A stretch of DNA of 64,000 nt from Hyphomonas sp. Mor2 (GCF_001854405.1 NZ_CP017718.1:1116001-1180000); one strand, 5' to 3'; shown: positions 36,881 through 46,107, counted from the stretch's first letter. Program-made: numbers and translations. The notes: generated by a model not told the origin, from the sequence alone.

Positions 36881-37875
36881 GACGTTTGTCCTTCTGTGAC
36901 AAGTGAAAGAGAGCGGGAGACCAGCGGCTCGGTGACATAATCGCCGCCATCAAATTGGAGGACGCGCACGGCATCCTCGACGCGGCGCGTTCCATCTGCG
37001 CGGCTCATAAAGACGACGACATCGACCGCGTCCGCGATCAAATCGAACGGCACATGGCGTGTCGCTTCCATGGTAAGCTGCTCCAAACGTTGAAGCGCGC
37101 CGTGGGCAGAATTTGCATGTAAGGTCGTAATTCCGCCCGGATGGCCAGTATTCCAGGCTTTTAAGAGGTCGAGCGCTTCACCGCCGCGAACCTCTCCGAC
37201 AATGATGCGATCTGGCCGCAGGCGAAGCGTCGATCGTACGAGATCCTGAAGCGTTGTGGTCCCGCGATGCGTTCTGAGCTGTACCTTATTCGACGCAAGA
37301 CAATTAAGCTCACGCGTATCTTCCAGAATAACAATGCGCTCGTCTTGAAATGCCGCTTCAGCCAGGAGCGCGTTCGTAAACGTGGTTTTGCCCGAAGACG
37401 TGCCGCCCGCAATCAAGATATTGTCGCGGCGCTCAATTGCGCCGCGAAGCGAAGCGACCAAGGCTGGCGCGAGCGCGCCTTGGTCAACATAGTCATCAAG
37501 CGAGAAGGGGGTGGCTGCAGGTTTGCGGATCGAAAAACAAGGGGATGTGGCGACAGGCGGAAGCAGCCCTTCAAAACGCTCGCCGCTGCTGGGGAGTTCA
37601 GCAGAGACGATAGAGGAGGAGATTTTGAGGCGTGCGTCCCCGTCGCCTGCCGCCACGAGGCGAATTACGCGTTCACGTGCTGCTGCGTCCAGAGAAGCTT
37701 TTGTGACGACAATTCCGATGCCAGCCTTCTCGATCCAGACCGAACCGTCTGGATTGGCCATGACCTCAATCGTCTGTGGGTCTTCTAGCGCCGCGCGAAC
37801 CGTCTGACAGAACGCCGTTCGCAGCATCGCTGAGCGGCGCGCTTTAGTTTCCTGCATTGTGTCCGGCGTGGACAT
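36877..37875 (-). CDS. trbB: Conjugal transfer ATPase TrbB (VirB11-like)
   Basis: 332 residues. Walker A GGTSSGKT (157-164), an Asp box [13 protein letters not shown], Walker B region [29 protein letters not shown] and the conserved TTLHANSA. Hexameric ATPase of the secretion system. First gene of the operon; in many relatives a CopG regulator and the coupling protein gene traG come just before it, but here the upstream DNA is non-coding. Confidence 0.96.
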   Translation of the reverse strand: MSTPDTMQETKARRSAMLRTAFCQTVRAALEDPQTIEVMANPDGSVWIEKAGIGIVVTKASLDAAARERVIRLVAAGDGDARLKISSSIVSAELPSSGERFEGLLPPVATSPCFSIRKPAATPFSLDDYVDQGALAPALVASLRGAIERRDNILIAGGTSSGKTTFTNALLAEAAFQDERIVILEDTRELNCLASNKVQLRTHRGTTTLQDLVRSTLRLRPDRIIVGEVRGGEALDLLKAWNTGHPGGITTLHANSAHGALQRLEQLTMEATRHVPFDLIADAVDVVVFMSRADGTRRVEDAVRVLQFDGGDYVTEPLVSRSLSLVTEGQTS

Positions 37876-38203
37876 GGGGCTGCTCCTGAGGCGGGATTTC
37901 GACCTTAGAAACTTGAGCGATTGAGCACGCTTGCGGAATTCAAAATGGCGGCAATCTCACGCAAATCTCGACAAGTCTTGGCAAGTTCCAGCAACGGCCC
38001 GCAAAAGCTCGTAAAATGGAGCTCTTTGATGTTCCAATCAGATAATACCGCGCCTCACGCAGGCGTATGATTTTGAATTCGAAACAGAATATCCAAAAGT
38101 GCGAAGCCCGTAACTAAAAGCGAATTCCAATACAGTTTTGGTTAAAATCGGAAATTTGGCACACGAGTTGCCTCAGTTCGATGTAGAATTGTGGGGACTG
38201 ACA
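37876..38203. other. Divergent control region of the trb operon
   Basis: About 328 bp between trbB (leftward) and the DUF2285 gene (rightward). No gene is visible; this is where traG would lie in many relatives. Short repeated CGCAAATCTCG/GGCAAGT-like words occur at 37955-37985. Promoters of both operons and possibly the origin of transfer may lie here. Confidence 0.4.
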
Positions 38204-39043
38204 ATGAAAAAATTCACACTCGAAGAAAATAGCGTCACCAAACGCTATTCTTACCTTTGGCGCATGATGAACGATCGCTGGGCCTGGGAATATCAACGGC
38301 GCAACCCGGACTATCGCGAAGATGCCAAGGCCATGTCGCCTGACGACATCTCTGAGATGGAGGTTTGCCACAGTATCAAAGTCTACAAATCTCGCGTGCC
38401 ACAATCGGTTGCTGAGCGCTGGGGGCTAATCATGATGGTCGACCCGGATCTCAACGCAATCGAAGCGAATGCGGTTTGGACAAAGGAAGCCTATCCGGAT
38501 CAGGTCGCGATTAATGTCGTACCGCGCGCGAAGGGCGAGACTTGCGAAATCTATGATAAGAGCGTCGAGCTATGCCAGATATCGCATTTTACCGACGCAG
38601 TGGGCCGAGAGTTTTTGATAACGCGCGGAAATGGCTGTCTCTTTCAAGCGCGTTGTCGAGGCCTATCCCTGTTGGGGATGGAACCGGTGAAAATGGAACT
38701 CAGCATGCCAGACTTCGAAAGCTACCAGCGAAAAGCCAAGGCCCACGAGGAAGGTATGCGCGTATTTGGCAACGATCCAGAAGCCGAAACACCAAAATGG
38801 ACCAAGCGTACCCAGATTTTGCGAGATGGCCTGATTGCGCTCGATTGCCTTGAACTCGGCATGTCGCGCAAGGAGATTGCCAATGTTCTCTATGGCGTCG
38901 AACGCGTAGCTGATGAATGGGAAAGCGGGCGTATTCGAGATTCCGTCAATTATCTAGTCTCACGCGCCACTGGGCTTCGCGATGGCGGGTTTCGCGTCGA
39001 ATTGCTCGGTAGCCATCTTGGCCCACATAAGCAGGCTGCATAG
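38204..39043 (+). CDS. DUF2285 domain protein, likely regulator
   Basis: 279 residues from the ATG at 38204; an upstream in-frame start at 38138 is less likely. The N-terminus has the RRNPDYRED signature seen in proteins of these elements, and the C-terminal DUF2285 domain reads RTQILRDGLIALDCLELGMSRKEIANVLYG-like with HTH character (about 215-270). Such genes are common regulators or accessory genes in trb-type elements. Role here unproven. Confidence 0.8.
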   Translation: MKKFTLEENSVTKRYSYLWRMMNDRWAWEYQRRNPDYREDAKAMSPDDISEMEVCHSIKVYKSRVPQSVAERWGLIMMVDPDLNAIEANAVWTKEAYPDQVAINVVPRAKGETCEIYDKSVELCQISHFTDAVGREFLITRGNGCLFQARCRGLSLLGMEPVKMELSMPDFESYQRKAKAHEEGMRVFGNDPEAETPKWTKRTQILRDGLIALDCLELGMSRKEIANVLYGVERVADEWESGRIRDSVNYLVSRATGLRDGGFRVELLGSHLGPHKQAA

Positions 39044-39168
39044 CCCGAAAGTGGCAGACTTTGCTGACTAGAAATTTAAAGCGATCTTAAGCACCATATC
39101 CAGACCCAATATCAGCCTGGCCCGCGTCAACTATCCTCAACGGTGCCGACTCACGCTCTAAGAAAGCG

Positions 39169-39345
39169 ATGAGCATTCGCAGACCATTTCAAATTACTGA
39201 GTCCATCGTCCAGGAAGCTGGTCTGGATGCGGGAGATGTCGGTTTCTGGTGTGTGCTGGTGGACGATTGCTATCACTTATTTAACAGTGAGGATCAGGCC
39301 AATCTCGCCTATAACAAGCTCTTATCTGGCGTTTTCGTAAGGTAG
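39169..39345 (+). CDS. Small hypothetical protein (58 residues)
   Basis: An open frame of 58 codons starting MSIRRPFQITESIVQEAGLD, ending LLSGVFVR. The composition is that of a normal small soluble protein (two helices around WCVLVDDCYHLF). No RBS better than AGAAAG is seen. No known relative recalled. Confidence 0.4.
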   Translation: MSIRRPFQITESIVQEAGLDAGDVGFWCVLVDDCYHLFNSEDQANLAYNKLLSGVFVR

Positions 39346-39692
39346 TGTTTAAAGGCGCGGAGGCTTAATGTCTCCTGGATCCTAATCGAGCTTTCAAACT
39401 CTCCAGAGAGTATCTCTCAGCGCATAAGTCACCTTTTTGAGCAATGGCCAGCGCTCGCGCGCTGACTCTTTTTGCGTTTCCTCCTTCTGAGCGAGGGCGG
39501 GAGGACGGCCAATCTGCCGCCGGGCAGTCCGTGCTGCAAGCGCATTGGGTCTTTTTCCGTCTGTGTGCTCTCTTTCTTCATACCAAAACGCTTGCACCCC
39601 GGCCTTAGAGCCCGGCGGCGCCATGGCCTTTCCGCCTCCCACCCCCGCTCCCGCGGGGGGAAACATGTTGGAGGGGAAAGGATTGAGACACC
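39346..39692. other. GC-rich leader before the DYD-motif gene
   Basis: About 347 bp. Contains a hairpin CCCCCGC (39642-39648) / GCGGGGG (39653-39659) with a four-base loop, just before the start of the next gene. A leftward 112-codon frame covers it but has low-complexity composition. No gene supported. Confidence 0.4.
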
Positions 39693-40007
39693 ATGAGCCA
39701 GCCGCAGAAAATACTGAGTAGCCTCGGCCCACGTCCCCGTCTGACCTTCGTCATATGTGAGGGCCGTGTCGCTGAAATTTGGGTGAACGGCCGCGCGCCG
39801 CTTATCATGATCCGTGATTATGACTGTGGGGAAACCGACCCTAACCCTAGCTATGACTGCGATGGATTTGCCTACACTAATATCAACTGGAGAGCGCCGG
39901 CTTGGGCTCTCGGGCTGTTACTCAGTCCGCCACCTGTAGAGAGATGTTTGCCACGTGAATCCAACAAAACTCACGCCATACATTATTGCCGAAAATCACC
40001 TATTTGA
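39693..40007 (+). CDS. Conserved hypothetical with DYD motif
   Basis: 104 residues; the segment VAEIWVNGRAPLIMIRDYDCG followed by DCDGFAYTNINW resembles a small family found on plasmids and conjugative elements, in which a beta-strand core carries DYD and a C-terminal acidic/aromatic patch. GGGGAAAGG precedes the ATG. The last 30 residues look unrelated and may be read-through after a frameshift. Confidence 0.5.
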   Translation: MSQPQKILSSLGPRPRLTFVICEGRVAEIWVNGRAPLIMIRDYDCGETDPNPSYDCDGFAYTNINWRAPAWALGLLLSPPPVERCLPRESNKTHAIHYCRKSPI

Positions 40008-40381
40008 TCTCGTTGTTTGAACGCATAAAACAGTCGAACGCTGACGTTCGCAAGCAATTTAGCGGCGGAATATCCAGGCGATTTTGAAACCTCATTGCTC
40101 ATTTATCTCATATTTGGCGTAGATCCCCGAAAACCTTTGCTCCCGTCTTTTTGCCGCATGACCTGGACGGTATTTGCCTGCCTTGAAACCGATATATCAG
40201 ATAAATTTCCCCGCTGCTTCGCGAGCTCCTCGCGGGGCAAATTTATCTGATCTCTCGGTGCTTCACTGGCGTTACGCCCGCTGCGCGGTTCAAACCATTC
40301 AAATTCCGTCCGAACGGTCCGACGTCGACGGGGACAAAGGGTCTTCGGCCGGCAGCCAAAGAAACGAAAAGGAGTACACTT
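40008..40381. other. Non-coding region with long hairpin
   Basis: About 374 bp between the DYD gene and DUF736. It contains the 19-bp hairpin listed separately and an RBS (AAGGAG) for DUF736. A 77-codon frame over the hairpin is not convincing. Confidence 0.4.
40196..40251. repeat. Long inverted repeat (19-bp stem, one bulge)
   Basis: ATCAGATAAATTT (40196-40208) plus CCCCGC (40209-40214) pair with GCGGGG (40232-40237) and AAATTTATCTGAT (40239-40251); only one C is bulged. The loop is 17 bases. AT-rich outer and GC-rich inner stem differ from a terminator, since no T run follows. It could be an origin-of-transfer structure, an attenuator of the DUF736 operon, or a mobile-element remnant. Confidence 0.7.
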
Positions 40382-40705
40382 ATGGCGAATGCACTTGGAT
40401 ATGTTAGCGAGACGAAATCAGGCTTTGAAGGCACGATTGCAATGATGAATCTGTCAGCGACGATTCGGATCGAAAAGAACGGTGAAAAAGACGGTGAAGG
40501 CCAACCCGATTATCGTATCTTCGCTGGAGAAACGAGTACCGAAATTGGCGGTGGTTGGGTCCGAATAGCCAAGAACTCGGGCCGTGACTATGTCTCAATC
40601 ACCTTTGCAGATCCCCAAATTGGACCAAGAAAAATCTTTGCAAATCTTGCTCCGGTAAAGGGACAAACCGGTCGTCACGTAATCCTCTGGAACCCTCGGG
40701 ACTAA
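40382..40705 (+). CDS. DUF736 family protein (second copy)
   Basis: 107 residues: ALGYVSETKSGFEGTIAMMN, YRIFAGETSTEIGGGW, YVSITFADPQIGPRKIFANL. Same family as the gene at 27940 but clearly diverged. Strong RBS AAGGAG before the ATG, and a strong terminator directly after, so it is probably transcribed alone and highly. Confidence 0.88.
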   Translation: MANALGYVSETKSGFEGTIAMMNLSATIRIEKNGEKDGEGQPDYRIFAGETSTEIGGGWVRIAKNSGRDYVSITFADPQIGPRKIFANLAPVKGQTGRHVILWNPRD

Positions 40706-40728
40706 TGCAGAAAACAGAGTAAATGACG

Positions 40729-40761
40729 AAGCCGCGCCGGAGAGCTCCAGCGCGGCTTTTT
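40729..40761 (+). terminator. Rho-independent terminator after DUF736
   Basis: AAGCCGCGC (40729-40737) pairs with GCGCGGCTT (40750-40758), with an inner GGAG/CTCC stem, followed by a T run. A textbook intrinsic terminator. Confidence 0.9.
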
Positions 40762-40882
40762 CCATTCCAATCCAATGGTTAACCTGGATATGGAAAATAC
40801 CGGAGGGTTATTTTTCCTCTATAAATTAGGACTCTAGCTTGCGATCCCTGGTCCCCGACACTGACAAATATGGGGAAGACCG

Positions 40883-41116
40883 ATGGCCAAGAAGAAGTTC
40901 AAATCTAAAACATCTAATCCGAACGAATGGCTCACACCGCATGAAGCGGCGGCGTATCTCGACCTGTCTTACAGCACGCTCGCCCATTACAGAAGTCAGG
41001 GCGGCGGGCCCATCTTCTATAAGTTTGGATGGCGCGTTGCGTATGCTGAAACCGACCTCATTGCTTGGCAAAACGGTCAGCGATGGGCGTCCACGTCTAA
41101 CAAGCTGAGAGACTAG
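40883..41116 (+). CDS. Helix-turn-helix protein (AlpA/excisionase-like)
   Basis: 77 residues with a MerR-like HTH_17 domain (WLTPHEAAAYLDLSYSTLAHYRS, then GPIFYKFGWRVAYAETDLIAW). Such proteins act as transcription regulators or recombination directionality factors on mobile elements. It precedes traF by 2 bp, suggesting it controls the transfer genes. No integrase is adjacent. Confidence 0.88.
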   Translation: MAKKKFKSKTSNPNEWLTPHEAAAYLDLSYSTLAHYRSQGGGPIFYKFGWRVAYAETDLIAWQNGQRWASTSNKLRD

Positions 41117-41118
41117 TT

Positions 41119-41613
41119 GTGAGATATGTCGTTAGCGTTTTGGCCGTTTTCGTTGCCAGTTTAAGCTTGGTTTCTATTATCTGGAACCCGCAGAAAAGGC
41201 TTATCTGGAACCGAACCGCAAGCGCTCCGATTGGGCTGTATTGGCTGAACGATGACCCATATGAAAAAGGCGATTGGGTCATCGTCTCAGCCAGTAGCGC
41301 TGCAGCGAAGTGGGCGCAAAGGCAAGGTTTTGTGGGGCAAGATTGGCCGCTTTTAAAGCGTGTTGCTGCGATCTCAGGCGATGAAATATGTCGGCATAGT
41401 GCGAGTGTTTCGATCAATAATCATGCCGTTGCTTCAGCAAAAAACCACGACAATCGCGGACGTGAATTACCAGTTTGGTCAGGATGCGTGACGCTAAAAG
41501 CGCATGAAGTTTTTCTGCTGAACGAGCATCCTGACAGTCTAGATGGGCGTTACTTTGGCCCTACTCAAAAAGCCGACCTTATGGGCCGCGCTCATAAGGT
41601 AGACCTTCCTTGA
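41119..41613 (+). CDS. traF: TraF-type S26 signal peptidase
   Basis: 164 residues, GTG start. Membrane anchor at the N-terminus, catalytic Ser35 (RTASAPIGLYW) and Lys80 (DWPLLKRVAAI), as in the S26 TraF peptidases that mature conjugative pilin. Genes of this family stand next to relaxases in trb-type elements, and the substrate would be TrbC. Confidence 0.92.
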   Translation: MRYVVSVLAVFVASLSLVSIIWNPQKRLIWNRTASAPIGLYWLNDDPYEKGDWVIVSASSAAAKWAQRQGFVGQDWPLLKRVAAISGDEICRHSASVSINNHAVASAKNHDNRGRELPVWSGCVTLKAHEVFLLNEHPDSLDGRYFGPTQKADLMGRAHKVDLP

Positions 41614-41699
41614 GGCGCCGCGCGCCGAAGAAGGGATCTCAAAGCGATAACGGGAATGAGACAGCGAATCCGAACGGGCAAGATAAAAGCTCATGCACC

Positions 41700-41747
41700 A
41701 ACGGGCGCATAAGTGATTGTCTGCACATCTTTTTTTTGGCGCCCGTT
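41700..41747. repeat. Inverted repeat upstream of relaxase, oriT candidate
   Basis: AACGGGCGC (41700-41708) and GCGCCCGTT (41739-41747) are perfect 9-bp arms 30 bases apart, with an eight-T run just inside the right arm. It lies in the 198-bp gap before the relaxase start. Relaxase recognition sites are often inverted repeats near the relaxase gene; no known nic sequence was identified. Confidence 0.5.
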
Positions 41748-41811
41748 GCCGCGTTTTGCGGTGCACGTGTTCCGCGATGACTTCCAAGCATGGTTTGAAG
41801 GGATTCAATAG

Positions 41812-43755
41812 ATGGCCATAGAAGACGCATTTACGCCGCGCCTTGGTAAGATTCGCGATCGCGGAGCTGCTGGGGGTGCTCGCCTTAGAAAACGAGTAAC
41901 GACCACTGCAAAACAGCTTGTAGGGGCAGGCCGGCGCAGTGCTTTCTCTGGCAAGCGATTGGGACGTGGTCAATCATCGGCGATGCACGCCAATTATGCG
42001 GTTAAACGATACGCCGCTCAGAAGATGCGCCGGGTGATGGTCAAGGCCTATATCGCTAAACCAGGAAAAATTGTCGGTGCGGGGGTCTTTTCGAAACATC
42101 TAAACTATCTCCAGCGCGACGGCGTTGAGCGCGATGGAACGGGCGGCGAGCTATATTCCCGCGAAGGACGCAAAATCGATGCGGGTGCTTTCGCCGAACG
42201 CAGCAAAAGAGACCGGCATCAGTTTCGTTTCATCGTGTCCCCAGAGGATGCAGATAAAATCAAGGATCTGAAAGCTTATACGCGAGGACTGATGGAGAGT
42301 ATGGAGCGTGACCTCGGAACGAGGCTCGAGTGGGTTGCGGTGGATCACCACAATACAGGACGCAGTCACACACATATCGTGGTCCGGGGCAAGGAACCAT
42401 CGGGCAAGGATCTGATCATCGCTCCAGACTTTATAAGCCGAGGGCTCAGAGAGCGCGCCTCCATGCTCGCGACCGAGATGCTTGGTCCGCGCCGAGAAAT
42501 GGAAATTCTGCGTCAGCGCGGACGTGAGGTTGAACAAGATCGCTTTACGCAAATAGACCGGAGCATCGGAAGGCTTGTATTAGACGGCAAACTCGAGGTT
42601 CCAGCCGCAAGCAATTCTAAGGACCGCTTTGACCGCGCGCTCCAGCTTCAGCGCCTGAAACATTTGGAGAGCTTGCAGCTTGCCAAGAAAGCGTCTTCGA
42701 GCCAGTGGCTGCTACAGCCTGGCTGGCAGGACGCACTAAAGGCCATGGGATGGCGGGGCGATATCATCAAAGCCATTTCCGCGGGGCTGGAGCCTGGGCA
42801 GGTTCCAAATAAGGTGCGTTTCATAGAAGAACGACCCGCTAGTTCCGGACCTCTGACTGGCGTCGTTCAACGGCAGGGACCGATAGATGAATTACGCGAT
42901 ATCCGCTTTTTATTGGTGAAGGACTTTAGGGGTGACACTTGGTTTGTTAGAGCGGGCGCGCTCAAAGACGGACCACTGCCTCCAAAAGGGGCGGTTGTGG
43001 AGGTTCACAACTCAAAAGCGGAACCCCGACAATCTGATCGAACGATTGCCGATATCGCGAAGCGGGCGGGCGGGTTCTATTCTGAAAGAATCCACGCTGA
43101 ACTAGACCCCTCATCGAGCGCTGCGTATCGCCTTGCCCATAAACGGAGATTAGAAGCGCTCCGGCGTGTTGGTATAACCGTGCGCCTCAAAGACGGTCGC
43201 TGGCGAGTGGATCAGGATTTCCTGAGCCGGGCAGGGGCTCAGGAAGCGAAAGTAGGCTCCACCGGAGTTGAAGTAAAATCGTGGCTGAGCATCGACGCGC
43301 AGGTCAAAGCCATCGGAGAAACCTGGTTGGATAAAGTCGATCTTGATGCGCTTGGAGCTAAGTCTTCTGGCGATCTCAAAAGTGCCAAACAAAAGCGCCT
43401 CCAGCACTTGAGAAAGCTCGGCATTCTTGAGCCGGACCAATATGTTATCCCAGACGCCGCAGTTAAGAGGATGAACGCTGATGAATTTAAGGCGGCCTAT
43501 GACCGTGTGTCGGGAGCATCAGAACGCGTCGGGAAAGAGCTACATGCTGGGGCGACGTTCGAGGGGATTTTCGAGGGGACAATTGATCTCGGGCAAGGGC
43601 GGTTCGTATTGATGGGTAAGTCCAAAGAATTTGTGCTTGTCCCATGGCGAAATGAGATGGAACGCTATCGTGGACAGAGCCTGACGATCAAAGCGCGCCA
43701 TAGGGGTATCGATTGGAGCCTTCCAGGAGCGAGAATGCGTGGGATTTCGAGATAA
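41812..43755 (+). CDS. VirD2-like relaxase (DUF3363)
   Basis: 647 residues. A basic N-terminus precedes the relaxase core with the three-histidine metal site DHHNTGRSHTHIVVRG (179 onwards: H179, H180, H186, H188), then the long DUF3363 C-terminal region. It would nick oriT and pilot the strand through the trb channel. GAAGGGA precedes the ATG. In many relatives the coupling gene traG follows; here the next gene is on the opposite strand. Confidence 0.94.
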   Translation: MAIEDAFTPRLGKIRDRGAAGGARLRKRVTTTAKQLVGAGRRSAFSGKRLGRGQSSAMHANYAVKRYAAQKMRRVMVKAYIAKPGKIVGAGVFSKHLNYLQRDGVERDGTGGELYSREGRKIDAGAFAERSKRDRHQFRFIVSPEDADKIKDLKAYTRGLMESMERDLGTRLEWVAVDHHNTGRSHTHIVVRGKEPSGKDLIIAPDFISRGLRERASMLATEMLGPRREMEILRQRGREVEQDRFTQIDRSIGRLVLDGKLEVPAASNSKDRFDRALQLQRLKHLESLQLAKKASSSQWLLQPGWQDALKAMGWRGDIIKAISAGLEPGQVPNKVRFIEERPASSGPLTGVVQRQGPIDELRDIRFLLVKDFRGDTWFVRAGALKDGPLPPKGAVVEVHNSKAEPRQSDRTIADIAKRAGGFYSERIHAELDPSSSAAYRLAHKRRLEALRRVGITVRLKDGRWRVDQDFLSRAGAQEAKVGSTGVEVKSWLSIDAQVKAIGETWLDKVDLDALGAKSSGDLKSAKQKRLQHLRKLGILEPDQYVIPDAAVKRMNADEFKAAYDRVSGASERVGKELHAGATFEGIFEGTIDLGQGRFVLMGKSKEFVLVPWRNEMERYRGQSLTIKARHRGIDWSLPGARMRGISR

Positions 43756-43889
43756 CAGGCAGGTCTATACGGGAGATGACGCGATATGTTTGGTTCGTTG
43801 CGTTGTCTGAATTGATTGAAGGCACTTTGGGTTTAAAAGCCTGAGTGCGGGATACCCGCAACGCGGCGGGTTATTCCTAAAACCGGACA

Positions 43890-44975
43890 TTAAAAGTCAT
43901 CGTCGGTCCATTCCTCATCCAATGCATCTGGCGGCGGAAGATGTCCAAAGAAGGCTTGCCGATGAAGGTGAATATTTATTCGCGCGGCATACATTTTGGG
44001 CATCGTATCAATGGCAAATGCTTGACCATCTGCGGTACCTTCGATGAGTTGTTCTCCCCATACCCCCAAATTGCCAGTCCAATGATCGCTGCCCGTGATA
44101 CGCGCTGCAGCTGTCTGCAAATCGATGTTCTCGCCTTGATCGCGAGCAAATACCCAAGAGTTGTCAGTCGGATAGTCTATCCGATTTTTGGGTTGACGCG
44201 CATGATTGTAACTGCGTGGTCTGGTAGACCCCCAATCACCGTAGATGATTTTTGGGTGATTTGTCGCTCGCTGAACTTGAGCGATCAGCTCCCTGTTAGA
44301 GAACCCTTCCTGTACCGTCCCATCGTATACAGTGAAGTCTTTTGGAAATGAGGTGCAAGAAATGGCTATGGGAATTGTTGCCGGAACTACCGAAAAAAAT
44401 GAGTTGGTGTAGCCACTAGCAACGGCCGCGACCAACAGTGGATCCTGCACCCACCCAAATTCGAACACGATCGCATAATCTGTAGCGCCTTCTTGTGCCA
44501 ACTCGGTCGCTAGGGCAGGCATCCACTGCGGGATGCCCGAACCAATTCCTTCTGCAAGGTTCATCCTCAAACAAAACGTTCGATCATTTTCTCGAGCCCA
44601 AGCGATTTGCTCTCTCGCACTCTCAATTGAGCGTTCGGCCATGAGTAAGCATGGATTGGCATTTGGATATTCTAATAACAAGCTCCACCAGGATGCCAAA
44701 TCAGCCGGTTTCGCAGCCAGTCGCGCCCACATTTCCTTCGCCTCGTTCGGCTTGTCGTTCATGCGGTAATAATTATCGACATCAATGAAGTAAGGGCGGG
44801 ATGGATACGACTCCTCAAATTTATCGAGGGCTCTCGAGAGCGGTGTGGTTGCTAGCCAAGGAGCTAGCAGGACAAGCGGAGTCATTTGATCCTTACTAGT
44901 GCCCGGTAGCTCCTTCAAACCGCTCAACTCGGCGGGTCGGATGCCCAACGTGACAATGTAATCTTGAACATCCAT
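43890..44975 (-). CDS. Beta family protein (PF14350-like)
   Basis: 361 residues. Recognised from YGDWGSTRPRSYNH, RIDYPTDNSWVFARDQG, LGVWGEQLIEGTADG and AARINIHLHRQAFFG, the C-terminal signature of the Beta protein family named after a T4 phage gene. The N-terminal half is a TIM-barrel-like alternation (TTPLSRALDKFEESYPSRPYFIDVD). Biochemical role unknown; family members turn up in phage and defence contexts. Follows the ImmA/IrrE gene by 16 bp, so cotranscribed. Confidence 0.82.
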   Translation of the reverse strand: MDVQDYIVTLGIRPAELSGLKELPGTSKDQMTPLVLLAPWLATTPLSRALDKFEESYPSRPYFIDVDNYYRMNDKPNEAKEMWARLAAKPADLASWWSLLLEYPNANPCLLMAERSIESAREQIAWARENDRTFCLRMNLAEGIGSGIPQWMPALATELAQEGATDYAIVFEFGWVQDPLLVAAVASGYTNSFFSVVPATIPIAISCTSFPKDFTVYDGTVQEGFSNRELIAQVQRATNHPKIIYGDWGSTRPRSYNHARQPKNRIDYPTDNSWVFARDQGENIDLQTAAARITGSDHWTGNLGVWGEQLIEGTADGQAFAIDTMPKMYAARINIHLHRQAFFGHLPPPDALDEEWTDDDF

Positions 44976-44991
44976 AGCCAGTCCGGCCTCC

Positions 44992-45543
44992 TCAGGTCAT
45001 CTGCAACTTAATTTCCATCGCTGCGGTGGACACCCCAAATCGGAGTGCGAGATCCTCAATGATTTCAGGCGTCATTGGTCCGGAATACTCACCCGTAACT
45101 TTAGCGAGTTGCTCTGACGGAATGACGAGGTCCGACGCCAACCTATTTGCTTCATACTCGATTTGCATTGGCTGGTTAGGGGCACGCAGCAATACATTTT
45201 CAGACCAACCATTTGCTGCTTCAATTCGATCTCGATGGAGCAAAAAATGGGCTAGCTCGTGCGCGAGCGTAAATCGCTGACGGTGTTTTGCTTCGTGCCG
45301 ATTGATTCTTATGACGAAACTTCCGTTTTCTAGTCCAATCTGTCCGGAAGTGCCGCGGGGTAGCGTAGATTTCAGTACCTTGACCCCTAGTCGCTTTGCA
45401 ATCGCTCCAAGCTTGACCGGGTGCTCCAATAAAAATTCGTCAATATCAGCGCGGATCTCTGGTGCGAGATTCCGATATTCCTTGGAAGGTGACTTAACCT
45501 CCCAACTGCTAGACGTGGCGGTGTTTTGCATTTCTACGTCCAC
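44992..45543 (-). CDS. ImmA/IrrE family metallopeptidase
   Basis: 183 residues with zinc motif HELAH (95-99) within FTLAHELAHFLLHRD, and a downstream second-helix EANRLASDLVIPSEQL. ImmA cleaves phage repressors and IrrE/PprI activates repair by cleaving a repressor, so it is a likely switch protein. No XRE-type repressor is fused or adjacent; the only repressor in the block is the LexA-like gene at 46968. Cotranscribed with the Beta protein. Confidence 0.92.
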   Translation of the reverse strand: MDVEMQNTATSSSWEVKSPSKEYRNLAPEIRADIDEFLLEHPVKLGAIAKRLGVKVLKSTLPRGTSGQIGLENGSFVIRINRHEAKHRQRFTLAHELAHFLLHRDRIEAANGWSENVLLRAPNQPMQIEYEANRLASDLVIPSEQLAKVTGEYSGPMTPEIIEDLALRFGVSTAAMEIKLQMT

Positions 45544-45561
45544 AATTAGTCCTCCAGTTCG

Positions 45562-46107
45562 TTAGGCTTCATCGCCTTCTTCGTCACCGTATTGCTGTGC
45601 CACTTCTTCCGGATCTGTCTCTGGTCCACCAACCTGCATTCTCATTGCAACACGTTCCAAAACTTCATCTAGTTCTCCGCGTTGAGCCATGTCGCTTAAA
45701 ATTTTGTGACCCAATTCGTCTTTTAAAAGTGCCGCGGGAAGCGCTTCAGGTAGAGCGTCTTGCACTTTCGCTTTTACGTTTGGTTCCAATTCTGCGGCCA
45801 TAGTCTCGGTGATCTTACCGGCCGCTGCTTCTTTAGCTTCTTTCGCAGCTTCGTCTTTGATCTCGCGCAGCGTCTTGAGCGCGACAAGACCTATTACCAA
45901 AGCACCGACAGTCACTGCCAATCCGATTGCACCCAAAAAGACCGTCGCAAGCGTCAACAATAAATCGACGTAATCTGATCGAGTCGGATCGATATGCGTG
46001 GGTTCCCCGCTCGCCGAGCCTCCCCAGCCGAACCAGAATACCATGGCCGCGACAGCGGCTAACCCTCCTATGATTGCAATCAAGATTGCGGCACCAATCC
46101 TTCGCAA
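45562..46107 (-). CDS. Membrane protein with charged cytoplasmic tail
   Basis: 181 residues. Two hydrophobic helices (about 7-27 and 48-78) are followed by a helical, charged region rich in Lys/Glu/Ala (EIKDEAAKEAKEAAAG) and an acidic end. No family recognised. It lies 18 bp before the ImmA gene. Membrane proteins of this build occur as effectors or sensors in defence operons; that is inference. Confidence 0.7.
   Translation of the reverse strand: MRRIGAAILIAIIGGLAAVAAMVFWFGWGGSASGEPTHIDPTRSDYVDLLLTLATVFLGAIGLAVTVGALVIGLVALKTLREIKDEAAKEAKEAAAGKITETMAAELEPNVKAKVQDALPEALPAALLKDELGHKILSDMAQRGELDEVLERVAMRMQVGGPETDPEEVAQQYGDEEGDEA

Larger units (their letters stand above)
27687..43755. mobile_element. 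Integrative conjugative element segment (trb type)
   Basis: A leftward trbB-I secretion operon and a divergent rightward relaxase cluster with DUF736, DUF2274 and DUF2285 genes, as in trb-type (MPF-T) elements of Proteobacteria. No integrase, excisionase, ParA or coupling protein (TraG) is in the window, and no flanking direct repeat or tRNA was seen, so the ends are only the outermost recognised conjugation genes. The Fic gene on the left and the LexA-like cargo block on the right may also belong to it. Confidence 0.75.

Noticed and set aside
41527..41536. ATCCTG word resembling the nic core of IncP-type origins
   Set aside because: It lies inside the conserved NEHPDS segment of traF, so codon content explains it.
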